A stretch of DNA of 64,000 nt from Cohnella rhizoplanae (GCF_948329515.1 NZ_CAOJCN010000019.1:1-64000), one strand, 5' to 3'; positions 26,208-35,102 are shown, counted from the stretch's first letter. Numbers and translations: made by a program. The notes: generated from the letters alone by a model not told the origin.

Positions 26208-28913
26208 CTACCTGGAACCGGCGGTCACGAGCGACGAGCTGCCCGTGCCGGCGTCTTCCTGGTCCTCCTGAGCGACCGGCGCCGGATTGAGCAAGGCGTA
26301 GATCTGCGCGGCGGCCTGGTCTTTGTCCGACAGAATCTGGACCGCGAGCCGCTTCATTTCCACCTCGGCCTCGAGCAGGGAATTGCGCAGCTCCTTTTCC
26401 CGGACCGACTCGGTCTGCAGGTTGCGGGAGTAGCTGTCGAGCGCCTCGCCCTGACCGAGCAGCGCCTCGACGACGATGCCGTCCGTTCGCAATACGTGGC
26501 GATTCGCCGCCAGGATGATGCCCGGCACCTTGATGGACGTCCCCGTCGAATCGTCGAGATAGAGCGACGTATAGTCCTTCTTCACCCGCAGGTAGTTCGA
26601 CGACGGGATAACGTTGCCGTCCTCGTCCTTGAACGGCTGCTCCTCCACGAACCGGTGATGCTTATCCTGATAGTCGAAAATATTGGCGAGCTGATAAATG
26701 ATGGCGTTGCGCACCTCCGTGCGCTTGTCGGGCACGATCATCTCCTCAAGAAGCGCGTCGAGTTGCGGCAGCGTCACCTCGCGGTACACCTTCTTCTCCT
26801 CGCCGTTGACCGTGTCGATCGTGAAGTAACCGATGCGCACGTCCACGAGATGGAGCAGCGTGATGAATTCCTGGTTCATCTGGCGGAAAACGAAGTTGAG
26901 CGTGCGGCTGACGTTGATATTCTCGATCTCGCGGACGATCGTCGACTCCTCGCTCGTCGTGCTCTTTTCCTCGTAGGTCGTGTTGATCTGCACGTCGCGG
27001 CGAGCCGAGGCCTTGGCCACGTGCTTCTGCGTATTGTTGGAAACGTTCTTGGCGAACTGCTCCCGCGCCGCGTTGGTGCCGCCGCTCATGCTGGCGCTCA
27101 CCTTGGCGCTGCCCCAGCCCCAGCTGGCTCCCGCTTCGGCCCCTACCTTATACTCGTTGCTCTCCTCGTAGTTCTTCTGATCCGCCTGCTCCTTGGCGAT
27201 CGACTGCTCGAACTCCTCGGAAATGTCGTCCGTCACGGAGTCGAGGATCGTCGCCGCGCTCTTCATCGTCGTCTCGTTCTGCGCGTAGGAGCGAATGCTG
27301 ATCTTGCTCTTCTCGCCCGGGAGCAGGGAGAACGTTTTGATCGTCCGTCCGGCGCCGTAGTTGGTCAGGTAGGACGACAGCCGGTACGACTCGACGAGGA
27401 TGATGCGCTTGAGCCGAGAGTTGACCTCCGGCGTGATCGTGACGTCCACGGCGATCGTCGTCTCGACCAGGTTGCCCGCATTGTCGTAGGCGCGCGCGGT
27501 GATCGTGTGCTTGCCGCTCTCGTTCAGCGTGAGCGTGCCCTTCCAGGCCGACCAGTCGCCCGGCGACTTCTCTCCGGCGCGCACGCCGACCGGGTTAAGG
27601 TCCAGCGCCAGCTCGACGTACGCGATGCCGCCCGCGTCGGACGCCGTGCCGGACACCTCGATGACGGCGCCCTGCGAGTACGGGCCCGAGATCTGAGCGT
27701 TATTCGCCGGAGAAACGATGCTTACGCTCGGCGGCGAGGCGTCCACGAACAGCGTGATGCTGTGCGTGCCCGTATTGCCCGCGGCGTCGACGGCCTTGGC
27801 GACGATCGTATGGCTGCCGCCGGCAAGCGTGATGGTCTTCTTCCAATTCGCGTAGCCGTTCGCGCTCTCGGCGACCTGCGCGGCCGTACCGTCGACGGTG
27901 AGCTCGACGCGGGCCAAACCTCTATCGTCGCCGGCAGTGCCTTCGACCGTGACGTTCACCGCTTCGCCGCCCTTGGAGCTGAGCAGCGCGCCGGCGGTCG
28001 GCGCGACGATCTGGACGGTCGGCACGATCGTGTCCGGCTGCGGCGCAAGCTGGACCGTAACGTTGATCCTGCTCAGGGTCGTCTGCAGGGTGTCCGAATG
28101 CCGCGCCTTCGCCGTGATCGTCAGCGTCCCCGCCGTCTTGAGCACGGTCTGGTAATACCATTCGCCTTCGGTCAGCGTCGCCGCTTGGAACGTTCCCGAC
28201 CCGATCTGTACTTGTACGTAGGAGATGTCGCCGCCGCCGCTGACGACCGAGGCCGTCCCGCGGATCTCCACGGGTACGCCGTTATAAGGACCGGCTACGA
28301 TCGCGTTCGGCGCGGGCGACGCGATGCTCACGGATATAATGACCGGATCCGGTTCCGGATCGGGATAAGGGTACGGATCTTCCTGCGTGGGGATTCGGGG
28401 AAGCATCGAAGGGATGATCCCGTCCGTATCGCCGCCGCCCGGCGTGCCGTCGGACATTCTTAACGATCCGGCGCGCGCGGACGGCGCCGCGTCCAGGACT
28501 GCCTCCGTGACCGGACTTGCCTGCGTGAATACGTACGAGAGCGCGCCGGTCATCGTTTTGACGATATGAAGCTTGCGTCCCTCGGCCTCCTGCCGCTCGA
28601 CCTCCTCCGGCGTGAGGCTCGCGAAGCGGGTCGTCATCCGTTCTCCGGAGCGCTGCTTCGCGAGCAGCAGCTCCGCGGAAGATGCCTCCGGCGCAGCCGC
28701 CGCCGTACCGCCCGCAAGCCGCTTCTCCCCCTGCAGGCTATGGGACGCCGACGACGGCAGAAAGTAGCCGTCATGGAGCTGCAGGTCGATGAAGTTGCGG
28801 CCGCTGTAAGCCGTCGGTTCGGGCACGTTGTAGCTGAGCACCGGCGCGACTCCGTTCGGTTGAAGCTTAATCATCGGTTCCTGCCCTGCAGGGGAAGGGT
28901 TTTCGTTTGCCAT
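26208..28913 (-). CDS. Large protein with three Ig-like domains and a unique C-terminal region, no signal peptide
   Basis: About 901 residues from the ATG at 28913 (a second ATG four codons earlier abuts the GGAG site). Layout: a polar N-terminal part (1-175), a Pro/Tyr/Asp linker (PYPYPDPEPDP), three bacterial Ig-like domains (about 193-288, 297-390 and 394-493, each ending in TITA/TIVAKA-like strands plus AGN), and a unique 400-residue C-terminal part. The last part contains KIILVESYRLSSYL-like and LPGEKSKISI stretches, an alternating small/hydrophobic strand-like segment (GAEAGASWGWGSAKVSASMS, about 591-610) flanked by long charged helices, and a helical tail. No signal peptide, lipobox or anchor is visible. 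I do not recognise the family; a spore-associated, injected or toxin-like role are all guesses. Confidence 0.75.
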   Translation of the reverse strand: MANENPSPAGQEPMIKLQPNGVAPVLSYNVPEPTAYSGRNFIDLQLHDGYFLPSSASHSLQGEKRLAGGTAAAAPEASSAELLLAKQRSGERMTTRFASLTPEEVERQEAEGRKLHIVKTMTGALSYVFTQASPVTEAVLDAAPSARAGSLRMSDGTPGGGDTDGIIPSMLPRIPTQEDPYPYPDPEPDPVIISVSIASPAPNAIVAGPYNGVPVEIRGTASVVSGGGDISYVQVQIGSGTFQAATLTEGEWYYQTVLKTAGTLTITAKARHSDTLQTTLSRINVTVQLAPQPDTIVPTVQIVAPTAGALLSSKGGEAVNVTVEGTAGDDRGLARVELTVDGTAAQVAESANGYANWKKTITLAGGSHTIVAKAVDAAGNTGTHSITLFVDASPPSVSIVSPANNAQISGPYSQGAVIEVSGTASDAGGIAYVELALDLNPVGVRAGEKSPGDWSAWKGTLTLNESGKHTITARAYDNAGNLVETTIAVDVTITPEVNSRLKRIILVESYRLSSYLTNYGAGRTIKTFSLLPGEKSKISIRSYAQNETTMKSAATILDSVTDDISEEFEQSIAKEQADQKNYEESNEYKVGAEAGASWGWGSAKVSASMSGGTNAAREQFAKNVSNNTQKHVAKASARRDVQINTTYEEKSTTSEESTIVREIENINVSRTLNFVFRQMNQEFITLLHLVDVRIGYFTIDTVNGEEKKVYREVTLPQLDALLEEMIVPDKRTEVRNAIIYQLANIFDYQDKHHRFVEEQPFKDEDGNVIPSSNYLRVKKDYTSLYLDDSTGTSIKVPGIILAANRHVLRTDGIVVEALLGQGEALDSYSRNLQTESVREKELRNSLLEAEVEMKRLAVQILSDKDQAAAQIYALLNPAPVAQEDQEDAGTGSSSLVTAGSR

Positions 28914-29018
28914 TTCATTATTCATCTCCGTTTCGATTCGGTTAGGTGGGACGGGAGCGTTCTTGCCCCGTGCACAACCTAATTCTGCCAACTCGAGCGG
29001 CCGCAGGCCAGTGTCGCG

Positions 29019-29040
29019 GGTCATGTGACGGTCATGTGAC
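29019..29040. repeat. Two tandem 11-bp palindromic units upstream of the Ig-like gene
   Basis: GTCATGTGACG occurs twice head-to-tail; each contains the dyad GTCA-TG-TGAC. It lies about 110 bp upstream of the Ig-like gene start, in the promoter region, so it may be an operator. No regulator is assigned. Confidence 0.35.
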
Positions 29041-29107
29041 GGTAGACTCGGAACGCATAAGCAACATTCGTATCGCTTCATGTCGAAGCGAAGCGGAGGC
29101 GGTCGGG

Positions 29108-29166
29108 AAAAAAGCAAAACCTTGCGCAGCCGGGCCTTCGACGGGTCGAAGAGCCGGGACGCAAGG
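29108..29166 (-). terminator. Intrinsic terminator of the SDR gene
   Basis: CCTTGCG (minus strand, 29160-29166) pairs with CGCAAGG (29120-29126) around an inner CTTCGAC/GTCGAAG hairpin; a TTTTGCTTTTTT tract follows. It lies 15 nt beyond the SDR stop. Confidence 0.7.
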
Positions 29167-29181
29167 GTCGTGCAGCCTAAA

Positions 29182-30057
29182 CTAGAGGCCCAGTTCCGCC
29201 GCGTACTTGCCCCAGTGCGGGCGGCGGCCGTCCTTGTCCACGATGCCGTATTCGTCCGACAGGCCCCAGGAGGTATAGATGCCGCCGGTCTTGGCATGGA
29301 GCTCGGGGTCCGCGGCCAGCGCCGCGATGCCTCTCGCCGCGTAGTAGGGCGTCTCCGACTGGAGGAAATGCGGCTCCTGCGCCGCGCCGTCCCGCCAGTT
29401 GGCCTCCGTGACCTTGAAGTGGTCGAGCATCTCCTCCGAGCGCAGGAAGCCGGGCGTCACCGCCAGCGCCGTGACGCCGTGCGGCTTGAGATCGGCCGCC
29501 ATGCCCTGCGCCAGATGGATGGCGGAGATCTTGGCGAGGCTGTAGTAGAGGCTGCCGCGGTACCGGTAGTCCCAGCCGTCGGTGATCTCCATCAGCAGCC
29601 CTCGCTTGCGTGCCGCCATGAGCGGCGCGGCGTATCGCGAGGTGATCATATGCGACCAGACCGCTCTTTTTTGAATCGTCAACCCATTGTCGAGATCATG
29701 CTCCCAGAAGGGCACGCCCCACTGCGTGAGCGACTCCCCGCCCCAAATGTCGTTCACCGCGATGTCCAGCCTGCCGCCCTGCTCGTCCGCGATCCGTTCG
29801 AAGAGCCTGCGTACCTGCTCCTCTTCCGTATGATCGACGCGCACCGCGATGCCGCGTCCGCCCGCCCTCTCGGCCAGTTCAGCCGTCTCGTCCACGGTCT
29901 CGGCCCGGCCGATGTCGGACAGACCGCCTCTGACGCTTCTGCCCGTGCAATAGACGGTCGCTCCCGCCTCCGCCAGCGTGACCGCGATCGCTCTGCCCAG
30001 CCCCCGCGTCGCCCCTGCCACTACGGCGATCCGTCCTTCCAGCTTCCTCTCGTTCAT
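29182..30057 (-). CDS. Short-chain dehydrogenase/reductase
   Basis: Classical SDR fold, 291 residues. The NAD(P)-binding motif is GATRGLGRAIA (about 14-24) with CTGRS downstream suggesting NADP preference, and the active site reads YYSLAKIS (YxxxK). The usual NNAG motif is replaced by VNDIWGG, which is unusual. GGAGG lies 8 nt before the ATG at 30057. It is divergent from a WYL-domain regulator 115 bp away, which probably controls it. Substrate unknown. Confidence 0.85.
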   Translation of the reverse strand: MNERKLEGRIAVVAGATRGLGRAIAVTLAEAGATVYCTGRSVRGGLSDIGRAETVDETAELAERAGGRGIAVRVDHTEEEQVRRLFERIADEQGGRLDIAVNDIWGGESLTQWGVPFWEHDLDNGLTIQKRAVWSHMITSRYAAPLMAARKRGLLMEITDGWDYRYRGSLYYSLAKISAIHLAQGMAADLKPHGVTALAVTPGFLRSEEMLDHFKVTEANWRDGAAQEPHFLQSETPYYAARGIAALAADPELHAKTGGIYTSWGLSDEYGIVDKDGRRPHWGKYAAELGL

Positions 30058-30120
30058 TCGTCCAGCCTCCTGTTCGGTCGTGATCGCTCTCATTGTAACG
30101 GGGGATTCAAGACATCCTCT

Positions 30121-30144
30121 GTCATATATCCATGATAAAATGAC
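30121..30144. promoter_or_regulatory. Candidate operator between SDR and WYL regulator
   Basis: An imperfect 24-bp dyad centred on CATG, with outer arms GTCAT and ATGAC, lies in the 115-bp divergent intergenic region. It is the likely site for the neighbouring DeoR/WYL-type regulator. Binding is inferred from position and symmetry. Confidence 0.45.
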
Positions 30145-30172
30145 AAATAACCCCCCCGAAGGAGAGGATGGC

Positions 30173-31306
30173 ATGAGAGCCGATCGGCTGCTTCATATTC
30201 TGCAATGCCTTCAGACGGAACGGCTCGTGAGCGCGCGCGAACTGGCGGCGCGGCTCGAAGTATCCGAGCGGACCGTTCACCGCGACATGGAGGCGCTCGC
30301 CCAGGCGGGATTTCCGGTGTATGCGGAGCGCGGGCCGCGCGGGGGCTGGATGCTGCCCGAGGGCTACCGCACGCGATTGACGGGCCTGACGTCGGACGAG
30401 ATCGCAGGTCTGACGGTGCTGCAGTCCTCGAGCGCGGTCAGCGACCTGAACCTGTCCGGGCCGACGGGGAACGCGATCGCGAAGCTGGCGGCGGCGCTGG
30501 CCGGACCGGTACGCGACGAAGCGGCGTATGCGCGCAAGCGCCTGCACGTCGACGGCGCGGGCTGGCATGACGCCAGAGAACCCGCGCCGTATCTGGGACT
30601 CGTGCAGCAAGCGGTATGGGAGCGGCGCAAGATCCGCATCCGTTATCCGTCCGGGGAAAGGGAGGACGGCGCCGAGAGCGTGGTGATGCCGTGGGGGCTC
30701 GTGGCCAAGCGGCATACCTGGTACTTCGCGGCGGTCAAAGAGCGTCGTGAGCCGGAGGAGAGGCCGGCTGCGGGGCGTGAGTCTGCGGCGGCGCACGGCG
30801 AAGATGCCGCGGCCGTCCCTGCGGGATCGGATCATGCGGGCAAGGCGTCGTCCCGCCATCCCGACGAACGCGCGGAGCCGGAGAAGCCAGAGCCTCGCAC
30901 GTACCGCGTCTCCAGGCTCGCTGCAGTCGAGCTGCTGGAGGAACGGTTCGAGGTGCCGGACGACTTCGACCTGGCGCATTGGTGGGAGCGGTCGATGGCG
31001 CGATTCCGCCGCGAGCTGCCCGTGTATCCCGTGCGGCTCCTTGTCCGGGGGGACGTGTGGGCGAGATTTTCGCGGGAAATCTACGTGCGCGTCAAGACGG
31101 CGGCCGACGAAGCGGACGGGTGGAAAGAAACCGAAGCCGATTTTCACACGCCCGACTCCGCCTTGGCGATTCTTCTCGGGTATGGCGCCTCGATCCGGGT
31201 GCTGTCGCCCCTGGCGCTCGCCCGCTCTGTTTTTTCCGAAGCAAAAGCTCTCCTGGCGCTGTACGAGGGGCCGGACTCGGCTCCCCAGGACCAGGGCCAT
31301 ATATAA
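30173..31306 (+). CDS. HTH/WYL-domain transcriptional regulator (YafY family)
   Basis: The 377-residue product begins with a DeoR-like HTH (RADRLLHILQCLQ...SARELAARLEVSERTVHRDMEAL, about 1-45) and carries a WYL ligand-sensing domain: KIRIRYPSGER, VVMPWGLVAKRHTWYF and TYRVSRLAAVELLEERF. A 60-residue low-complexity, charged stretch rich in Glu, Pro and Ala interrupts the WYL domain, an oddity. ATG at 30173 has GGAGAGG upstream. Divergent from the SDR gene. Confidence 0.88.
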   Translation: MRADRLLHILQCLQTERLVSARELAARLEVSERTVHRDMEALAQAGFPVYAERGPRGGWMLPEGYRTRLTGLTSDEIAGLTVLQSSSAVSDLNLSGPTGNAIAKLAAALAGPVRDEAAYARKRLHVDGAGWHDAREPAPYLGLVQQAVWERRKIRIRYPSGEREDGAESVVMPWGLVAKRHTWYFAAVKERREPEERPAAGRESAAAHGEDAAAVPAGSDHAGKASSRHPDERAEPEKPEPRTYRVSRLAAVELLEERFEVPDDFDLAHWWERSMARFRRELPVYPVRLLVRGDVWARFSREIYVRVKTAADEADGWKETEADFHTPDSALAILLGYGASIRVLSPLALARSVFSEAKALLALYEGPDSAPQDQGHI

Positions 31307-31532
31307 GTCATCTGACGCGGCGCGTGGCCGCTGCTGTTCATCATCACCGATTGATTGTTGCCGTAGAGCCAGAAAACCGTACTCACCTCCGTGCGATCCG
31401 CGATGGGCATGCGCTTAACGATCTATAGGAACCCCTGACGGGGAACGATGCTAATTCATACGTTCAGGCGAGAGGCTGCGAGCGGCCTGCAGGCCTTGGC
31501 AGGGCAAGCGGCGTAACCGCGTCCGTGCTGCC

Positions 31533-32087
31533 TTAAAGTCCTCGCGGCGGGCCGGTCGTACTAACTTCCGCCTGCTGCCGATCTCCGTCGCTGCGTTGAC
31601 GGACGGGATGCGGACGTCCCTGCGCCGCGGCGGCCTTGAGCCGCGCCATCTGACGTACATCCGGCATCCTTCTCTGCCGACGCCCGCTGAGCCGGTGGCC
31701 ATCCATCGGGAAGGACATGTCTCGCCGCGCCTTCCGCGGTTCGGGTCTCGCCTGGACATCGGCCGCCGACCGGCCGCCTCGCTCCTGATCCTGCCGCATG
31801 TCCGCCATCGGCGGCGGAGCGAGACGCAGGCCGGTACGCCGCTGCGCGTCGGCAAGCCGGCGCCTCGGCTGCATCGGCAGCAATGCCGGCCCCGCGCCTC
31901 CGGTCAAGGGACCCGGCGACGGACGCGCCCCCGCGGACTCCAGCCGCTGGACGGCCAGGAACACCTGCTCCGCGATCGCCTCGATCCGCTCGTCGGTCAG
32001 CGTGCGGACATTCGTGCCGAGTGCCGGCCGCTGCCCGAGCCTCACCCTTTTACCCCCGCCAAGCTTGCTCTGAATCCGCAGCACCAT
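31533..32087 (-). CDS. Hypothetical protein downstream of spoIIE
   Basis: Not recognised. The 184-residue product starts MVLRIQSKLGGGKRVRLGQR with an AGGGAG site 8 nt upstream of the ATG at 32087, and its first 60 residues look like normal coding sequence (TDERIEAIAEQVFLAVQRLE forms a helix). The C-terminal 100 residues are rich in Arg, Gln and Pro. It lies 36 nt after spoIIE in the same direction, so it may be co-expressed in sporulation. The open frame could be partly spurious given the high GC content. Confidence 0.5.
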   Translation of the reverse strand: MVLRIQSKLGGGKRVRLGQRPALGTNVRTLTDERIEAIAEQVFLAVQRLESAGARPSPGPLTGGAGPALLPMQPRRRLADAQRRTGLRLAPPPMADMRQDQERGGRSAADVQARPEPRKARRDMSFPMDGHRLSGRRQRRMPDVRQMARLKAAAAQGRPHPVRQRSDGDRQQAEVSTTGPPRGL

Positions 32088-32123
32088 CCGAATCACTCCC
32101 TCTTTTATTTTAGAAAACATGAC

Positions 32124-34733
32124 TCAGCTCACCGTCCTTGGCCGCTCGAATCGGGGTGCGCCCGACCAGCGGAAGGACGCCCACTCGGGCTGATGCTTGT
32201 TAATGCGGGTAACGACGACCGTCATGTCGTCCTTGACCGCCCCGCCCGGATATTGCCTAAGCGCGATGTCGAGCAGCTCGTCCGCGATCTCCTGCGGATC
32301 CTCGGTCTGGATCTCCTGCAGCACCCGCTTCATCCACAGCTCCTTGTTCATCGCGTGCACGGCGTGACCCGGCGAATCGAGTATGCCGTCCGTCATCATG
32401 ACGAGCGTGTCGCCCGGCTGCAGCTGGACCCGCAGCACGTCGATCTCGATATCCTGGATGATGCCGATCGGCAGATTGCCGGCGGCGATCGGAATCACCT
32501 CCCGGCCGCGCTTGATGAAGCTCGGCGTGGAGCCGATCTTCAGCATCGTGGCGCATGCGCTGTAGAGGTCGATGAGCGCCAGGTCGACGGTGGCGAACGA
32601 CTCCTCGGGCGAGCGCAGCATGAGCACGGAGTTAACCGACTTGATCGCGAGCCGCTCATCGATCCCGGACTGCAGCAGCTGCTCGAGCATCGACAGCGCG
32701 GCGCTGCTCTCCATCCGGGCCCGCGCGCCGTTGCCCATGCCGTCGCTGAGCGCGACCGCGTACTTGCCGCTGCCCAGCTCGACCGCGCTGAAGCTGTCGC
32801 CCGAGAGCACGTCGCCGTCCTTGGCCGCGCCCGCCATGCCGGTCTCCACCTCGAACACCTTGGCCGAGCCGAAGGTCACCGTCGTGAGCCGGTCCGGCCG
32901 GTCGGAGGTCCGCTCGTGGCGGACGGACACGGTCTCGCCGAGAATGTCCGACAGCAGCGGCGCGATGACCTTGCGGCTCTCGTCGAAGCCGGGCTTGAAC
33001 GCGTGGACCACCTCGATCTCGATCTGTCCCTCTTCGAGGCTCACGATGTCGATATGCTGGATGGCGAGGCCCAGCTTGTCCAGCTCCTCGCGAATCTGCT
33101 CCTCGTGATGGCTCTGCTCGCGCGCTTCCCGCCGGATCTCCCGTACCAGGTCGTCCATGACCTGGGAGACGCCGGACAGCTGCTCCGCGACGAGCATGCG
33201 GCTGTCCTGCAGCTGCGTCCGCCAGTGCAGATCGTGGCGGTAGAGCTCATACTGCCGTTTGAGCACGTCGAGCACCTGCGGAACCTTGACGCACTGCCTG
33301 TGCATCGGCTTCGGGATGTCGCCGGCGGCGAGTTCCGGCTTCTCTTCGACGGCCGACATGAGATCGGTCATGAGCTTGTAGGTCTGGAAAAACTGCTCGT
33401 CCCAGCAAGCGCCGCGCTTGTGGCAGCTGGCGCAGTTGCGCTCGTGCACCGCATTGATGAAGTGCTCGAAGTCCTGGTTCTGACGGGCCGTCTCTCCGGC
33501 CTGCGTCATCTGCGTGAAGCTGCGGGACAGCTGACGGAACACCTCGGAGAAGCGTTCGACCCGCGCGGCCGTCAGGTCGCGAACTTTTTGCGCGTATTCT
33601 TGTTGATTGCGGGCATAATTGGACGTGCCCGGCACATATTGTGCTATAGAGTCCGTCCAAGACTTCGGCGTGACGGCGATCAGGAGCGAGGCCGCGAGCG
33701 AAGCCCAGATCGACGCCATCGTCTCGGCGGAGCTGCCGGTATAGAGCGCGAGCACCGTCGTGCCGAGCAGGAGGCCGAACACGGCCGCCGCCTTGCCGCC
33801 TTCGCGGAGCAGGCCGGCCAGCAGGCCGCCGAAGGCGAGCAGGCTGATCTGCGGGACGGACCCGAGATCGGACAGGCTGAGTATGATGCCCGCGACGACG
33901 CCCGCCGACGTCCCGAGCGCCGGTCCCGCCGACAGCGCGAACAGCAGTACGATGTATCGCGTGAACACGGCGCAGAGGGCGACGCCGTAGATCGTCCAAC
34001 CCGTAAGGCCGGTCATGACCGAGGCCAGCAGGATCATGAGGCCGATCCATTCTTCGTGCCGGAGCCTGGCTGCCTTGGACGTCTTGGTCAGCAGCGGCAT
34101 CGCGTGAACGAAAAGCAGGGTGAGCACCAGGGACAGTCCGGCCTCCACGCCGGTCAGCAGGTAGGGCAGCCATCCCTTGTCGTCCTGCATGACGGTGCCG
34201 AACAAGCCGACCAACAGGCACGAAGCGAGGACGACGATCGGCGCATGGGATAGATCCGCCCGTTCATACGCATCCAGCCCTCGATACAATAGATAGATGA
34301 CGCCGATCTGCGCAGCGATGGCAGCGGGCTCCGGGACCTGCGCCCAGAAGCTCCCCGCGATCAACCCAATCGCAGCCCACCAGGCATGCTCCCTGCGCAT
34401 ATAGAGCGTGACGCCGTAGTAAGCCGCCGCAAAAGGCGCAATCCCCTCCAGCATCGAGGCGCGGCCGAGCAGGAATCCGAGAATCGCGACGCCCAGCAGC
34501 CAGAGGCCCTTCTTTCTTTGCAGCGACGTGCCCCATATGCTCCGCTCCTTCGCGGCCGTCGAATGTCCGGCTGCCGCGAGCGCGGCTCCCGCCGTCATTC
34601 TAGGCTCCTCTCTCCCGAACCACTGCTTTTCCTTGGCCTTCCTGCCTGCCTTGCGCTTGTCCGACCCCGCGCCTGCGTCTTGCCCGGACCGGGGTACGAA
34701 TGGGATAACGGATGGCTTGTCCAAGTCTGGCAC
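32124..34733 (-). CDS. spoIIE: Stage II sporulation protein E, membrane PP2C-type phosphatase
   Basis: Dephosphorylates SpoIIAA to activate sigma-F in the forespore and interacts with FtsZ at the polar septum. The 869-residue product has a cytosolic N-terminus, about ten transmembrane segments (residues 75-335), a central regulatory region with a CASCHKRGACW cysteine cluster, and a C-terminal PP2C domain with metal ligands in GDSFS, ALSDGMGNGARA, MMTDGILD and KDDMTVVV. The GTG at 34733 follows AAAGGA. Its promoter has the 21-bp spacer and 0A boxes expected for Spo0A-dependent control. Length matches the family. Confidence 0.97.
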   Translation of the reverse strand: MPDLDKPSVIPFVPRSGQDAGAGSDKRKAGRKAKEKQWFGREEPRMTAGAALAAAGHSTAAKERSIWGTSLQRKKGLWLLGVAILGFLLGRASMLEGIAPFAAAYYGVTLYMRREHAWWAAIGLIAGSFWAQVPEPAAIAAQIGVIYLLYRGLDAYERADLSHAPIVVLASCLLVGLFGTVMQDDKGWLPYLLTGVEAGLSLVLTLLFVHAMPLLTKTSKAARLRHEEWIGLMILLASVMTGLTGWTIYGVALCAVFTRYIVLLFALSAGPALGTSAGVVAGIILSLSDLGSVPQISLLAFGGLLAGLLREGGKAAAVFGLLLGTTVLALYTGSSAETMASIWASLAASLLIAVTPKSWTDSIAQYVPGTSNYARNQQEYAQKVRDLTAARVERFSEVFRQLSRSFTQMTQAGETARQNQDFEHFINAVHERNCASCHKRGACWDEQFFQTYKLMTDLMSAVEEKPELAAGDIPKPMHRQCVKVPQVLDVLKRQYELYRHDLHWRTQLQDSRMLVAEQLSGVSQVMDDLVREIRREAREQSHHEEQIREELDKLGLAIQHIDIVSLEEGQIEIEVVHAFKPGFDESRKVIAPLLSDILGETVSVRHERTSDRPDRLTTVTFGSAKVFEVETGMAGAAKDGDVLSGDSFSAVELGSGKYAVALSDGMGNGARARMESSAALSMLEQLLQSGIDERLAIKSVNSVLMLRSPEESFATVDLALIDLYSACATMLKIGSTPSFIKRGREVIPIAAGNLPIGIIQDIEIDVLRVQLQPGDTLVMMTDGILDSPGHAVHAMNKELWMKRVLQEIQTEDPQEIADELLDIALRQYPGGAVKDDMTVVVTRINKHQPEWASFRWSGAPRFERPRTVS

Positions 34734-34768
34734 CTGCTTTCCTTTGTTCGATTGCGTGAATGTTTTTA

Positions 34769-34834
34769 ATTATAGAAGGGCGCAATCAGGAAGTTTGTCA
34801 GACCGCGTTGGCGAACGAAAAGTTTTTTCCGACA
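34769..34834 (-). promoter_or_regulatory. Spo0A-type promoter of spoIIE
   Basis: Minus strand CTGACA (34796-34801) and TATAAT (34769-34774) are separated by 21 bp, the same unusual spacing known for Spo0A-activated spoIIE and spoIIG promoters of B. subtilis. Candidate 0A boxes (TGNCGAA): TGACAAA overlapping the -35 (34794-34800), TGGCGAA on the plus strand (34809-34815, perfect) and TGTCGGA (34828-34834). Confidence 0.75.
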
Positions 34835-35102
34835 GATCCCACGGCCGGGCAGCGCGCCTCGCGCGGTTCCGTTTTTAACGCGGCGCGACGCGGTTTGGCA
34901 CGGCTCGCTCCGCGTCCGGCCTTCTGCGATACGTTTAAATACGCCGCTATCCGACGGCATATCGGGGCCGCTATGCTGACGGCATTCGCGAACGGTTTGA
35001 CGTACGGGCGCGAATCTCGCAAGGCCCGCTGCGACATGGAATTACTTTCGGGCGATATGCTATGATACGGGGGTGAAAACAGGACAAGGGGGTTTATGAA
35101 AA
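34835..35102. other. Intergenic region upstream of the cyclophilin gene
   Basis: No RNA gene or open reading frame is supported here. B. subtilis has tRNA genes near spoIIE, but no tRNA T-loop motif is visible. A TATGAT at 35054-35059 could be the -10 of the downstream gene, without a convincing -35. Confidence 0.4.

Noticed and set aside
25989..28463. 824-codon plus-strand open frame
   Set aside because: Antisense to the Ig-like gene, whose coding frame has recognisable domains; no ribosome site or domain in the plus frame.
31596..34253. 885-codon plus-strand open frame
   Set aside because: It lies antisense to spoIIE and its neighbour, has Arg/His/Leu-rich composition typical of GC-rich shadow frames, and spoIIE is certain.
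34835..35102. tRNA genes near spoIIE as in B. subtilis
   Set aside because: No GTTCRA-type T-loop or cloverleaf could be found on either strand.
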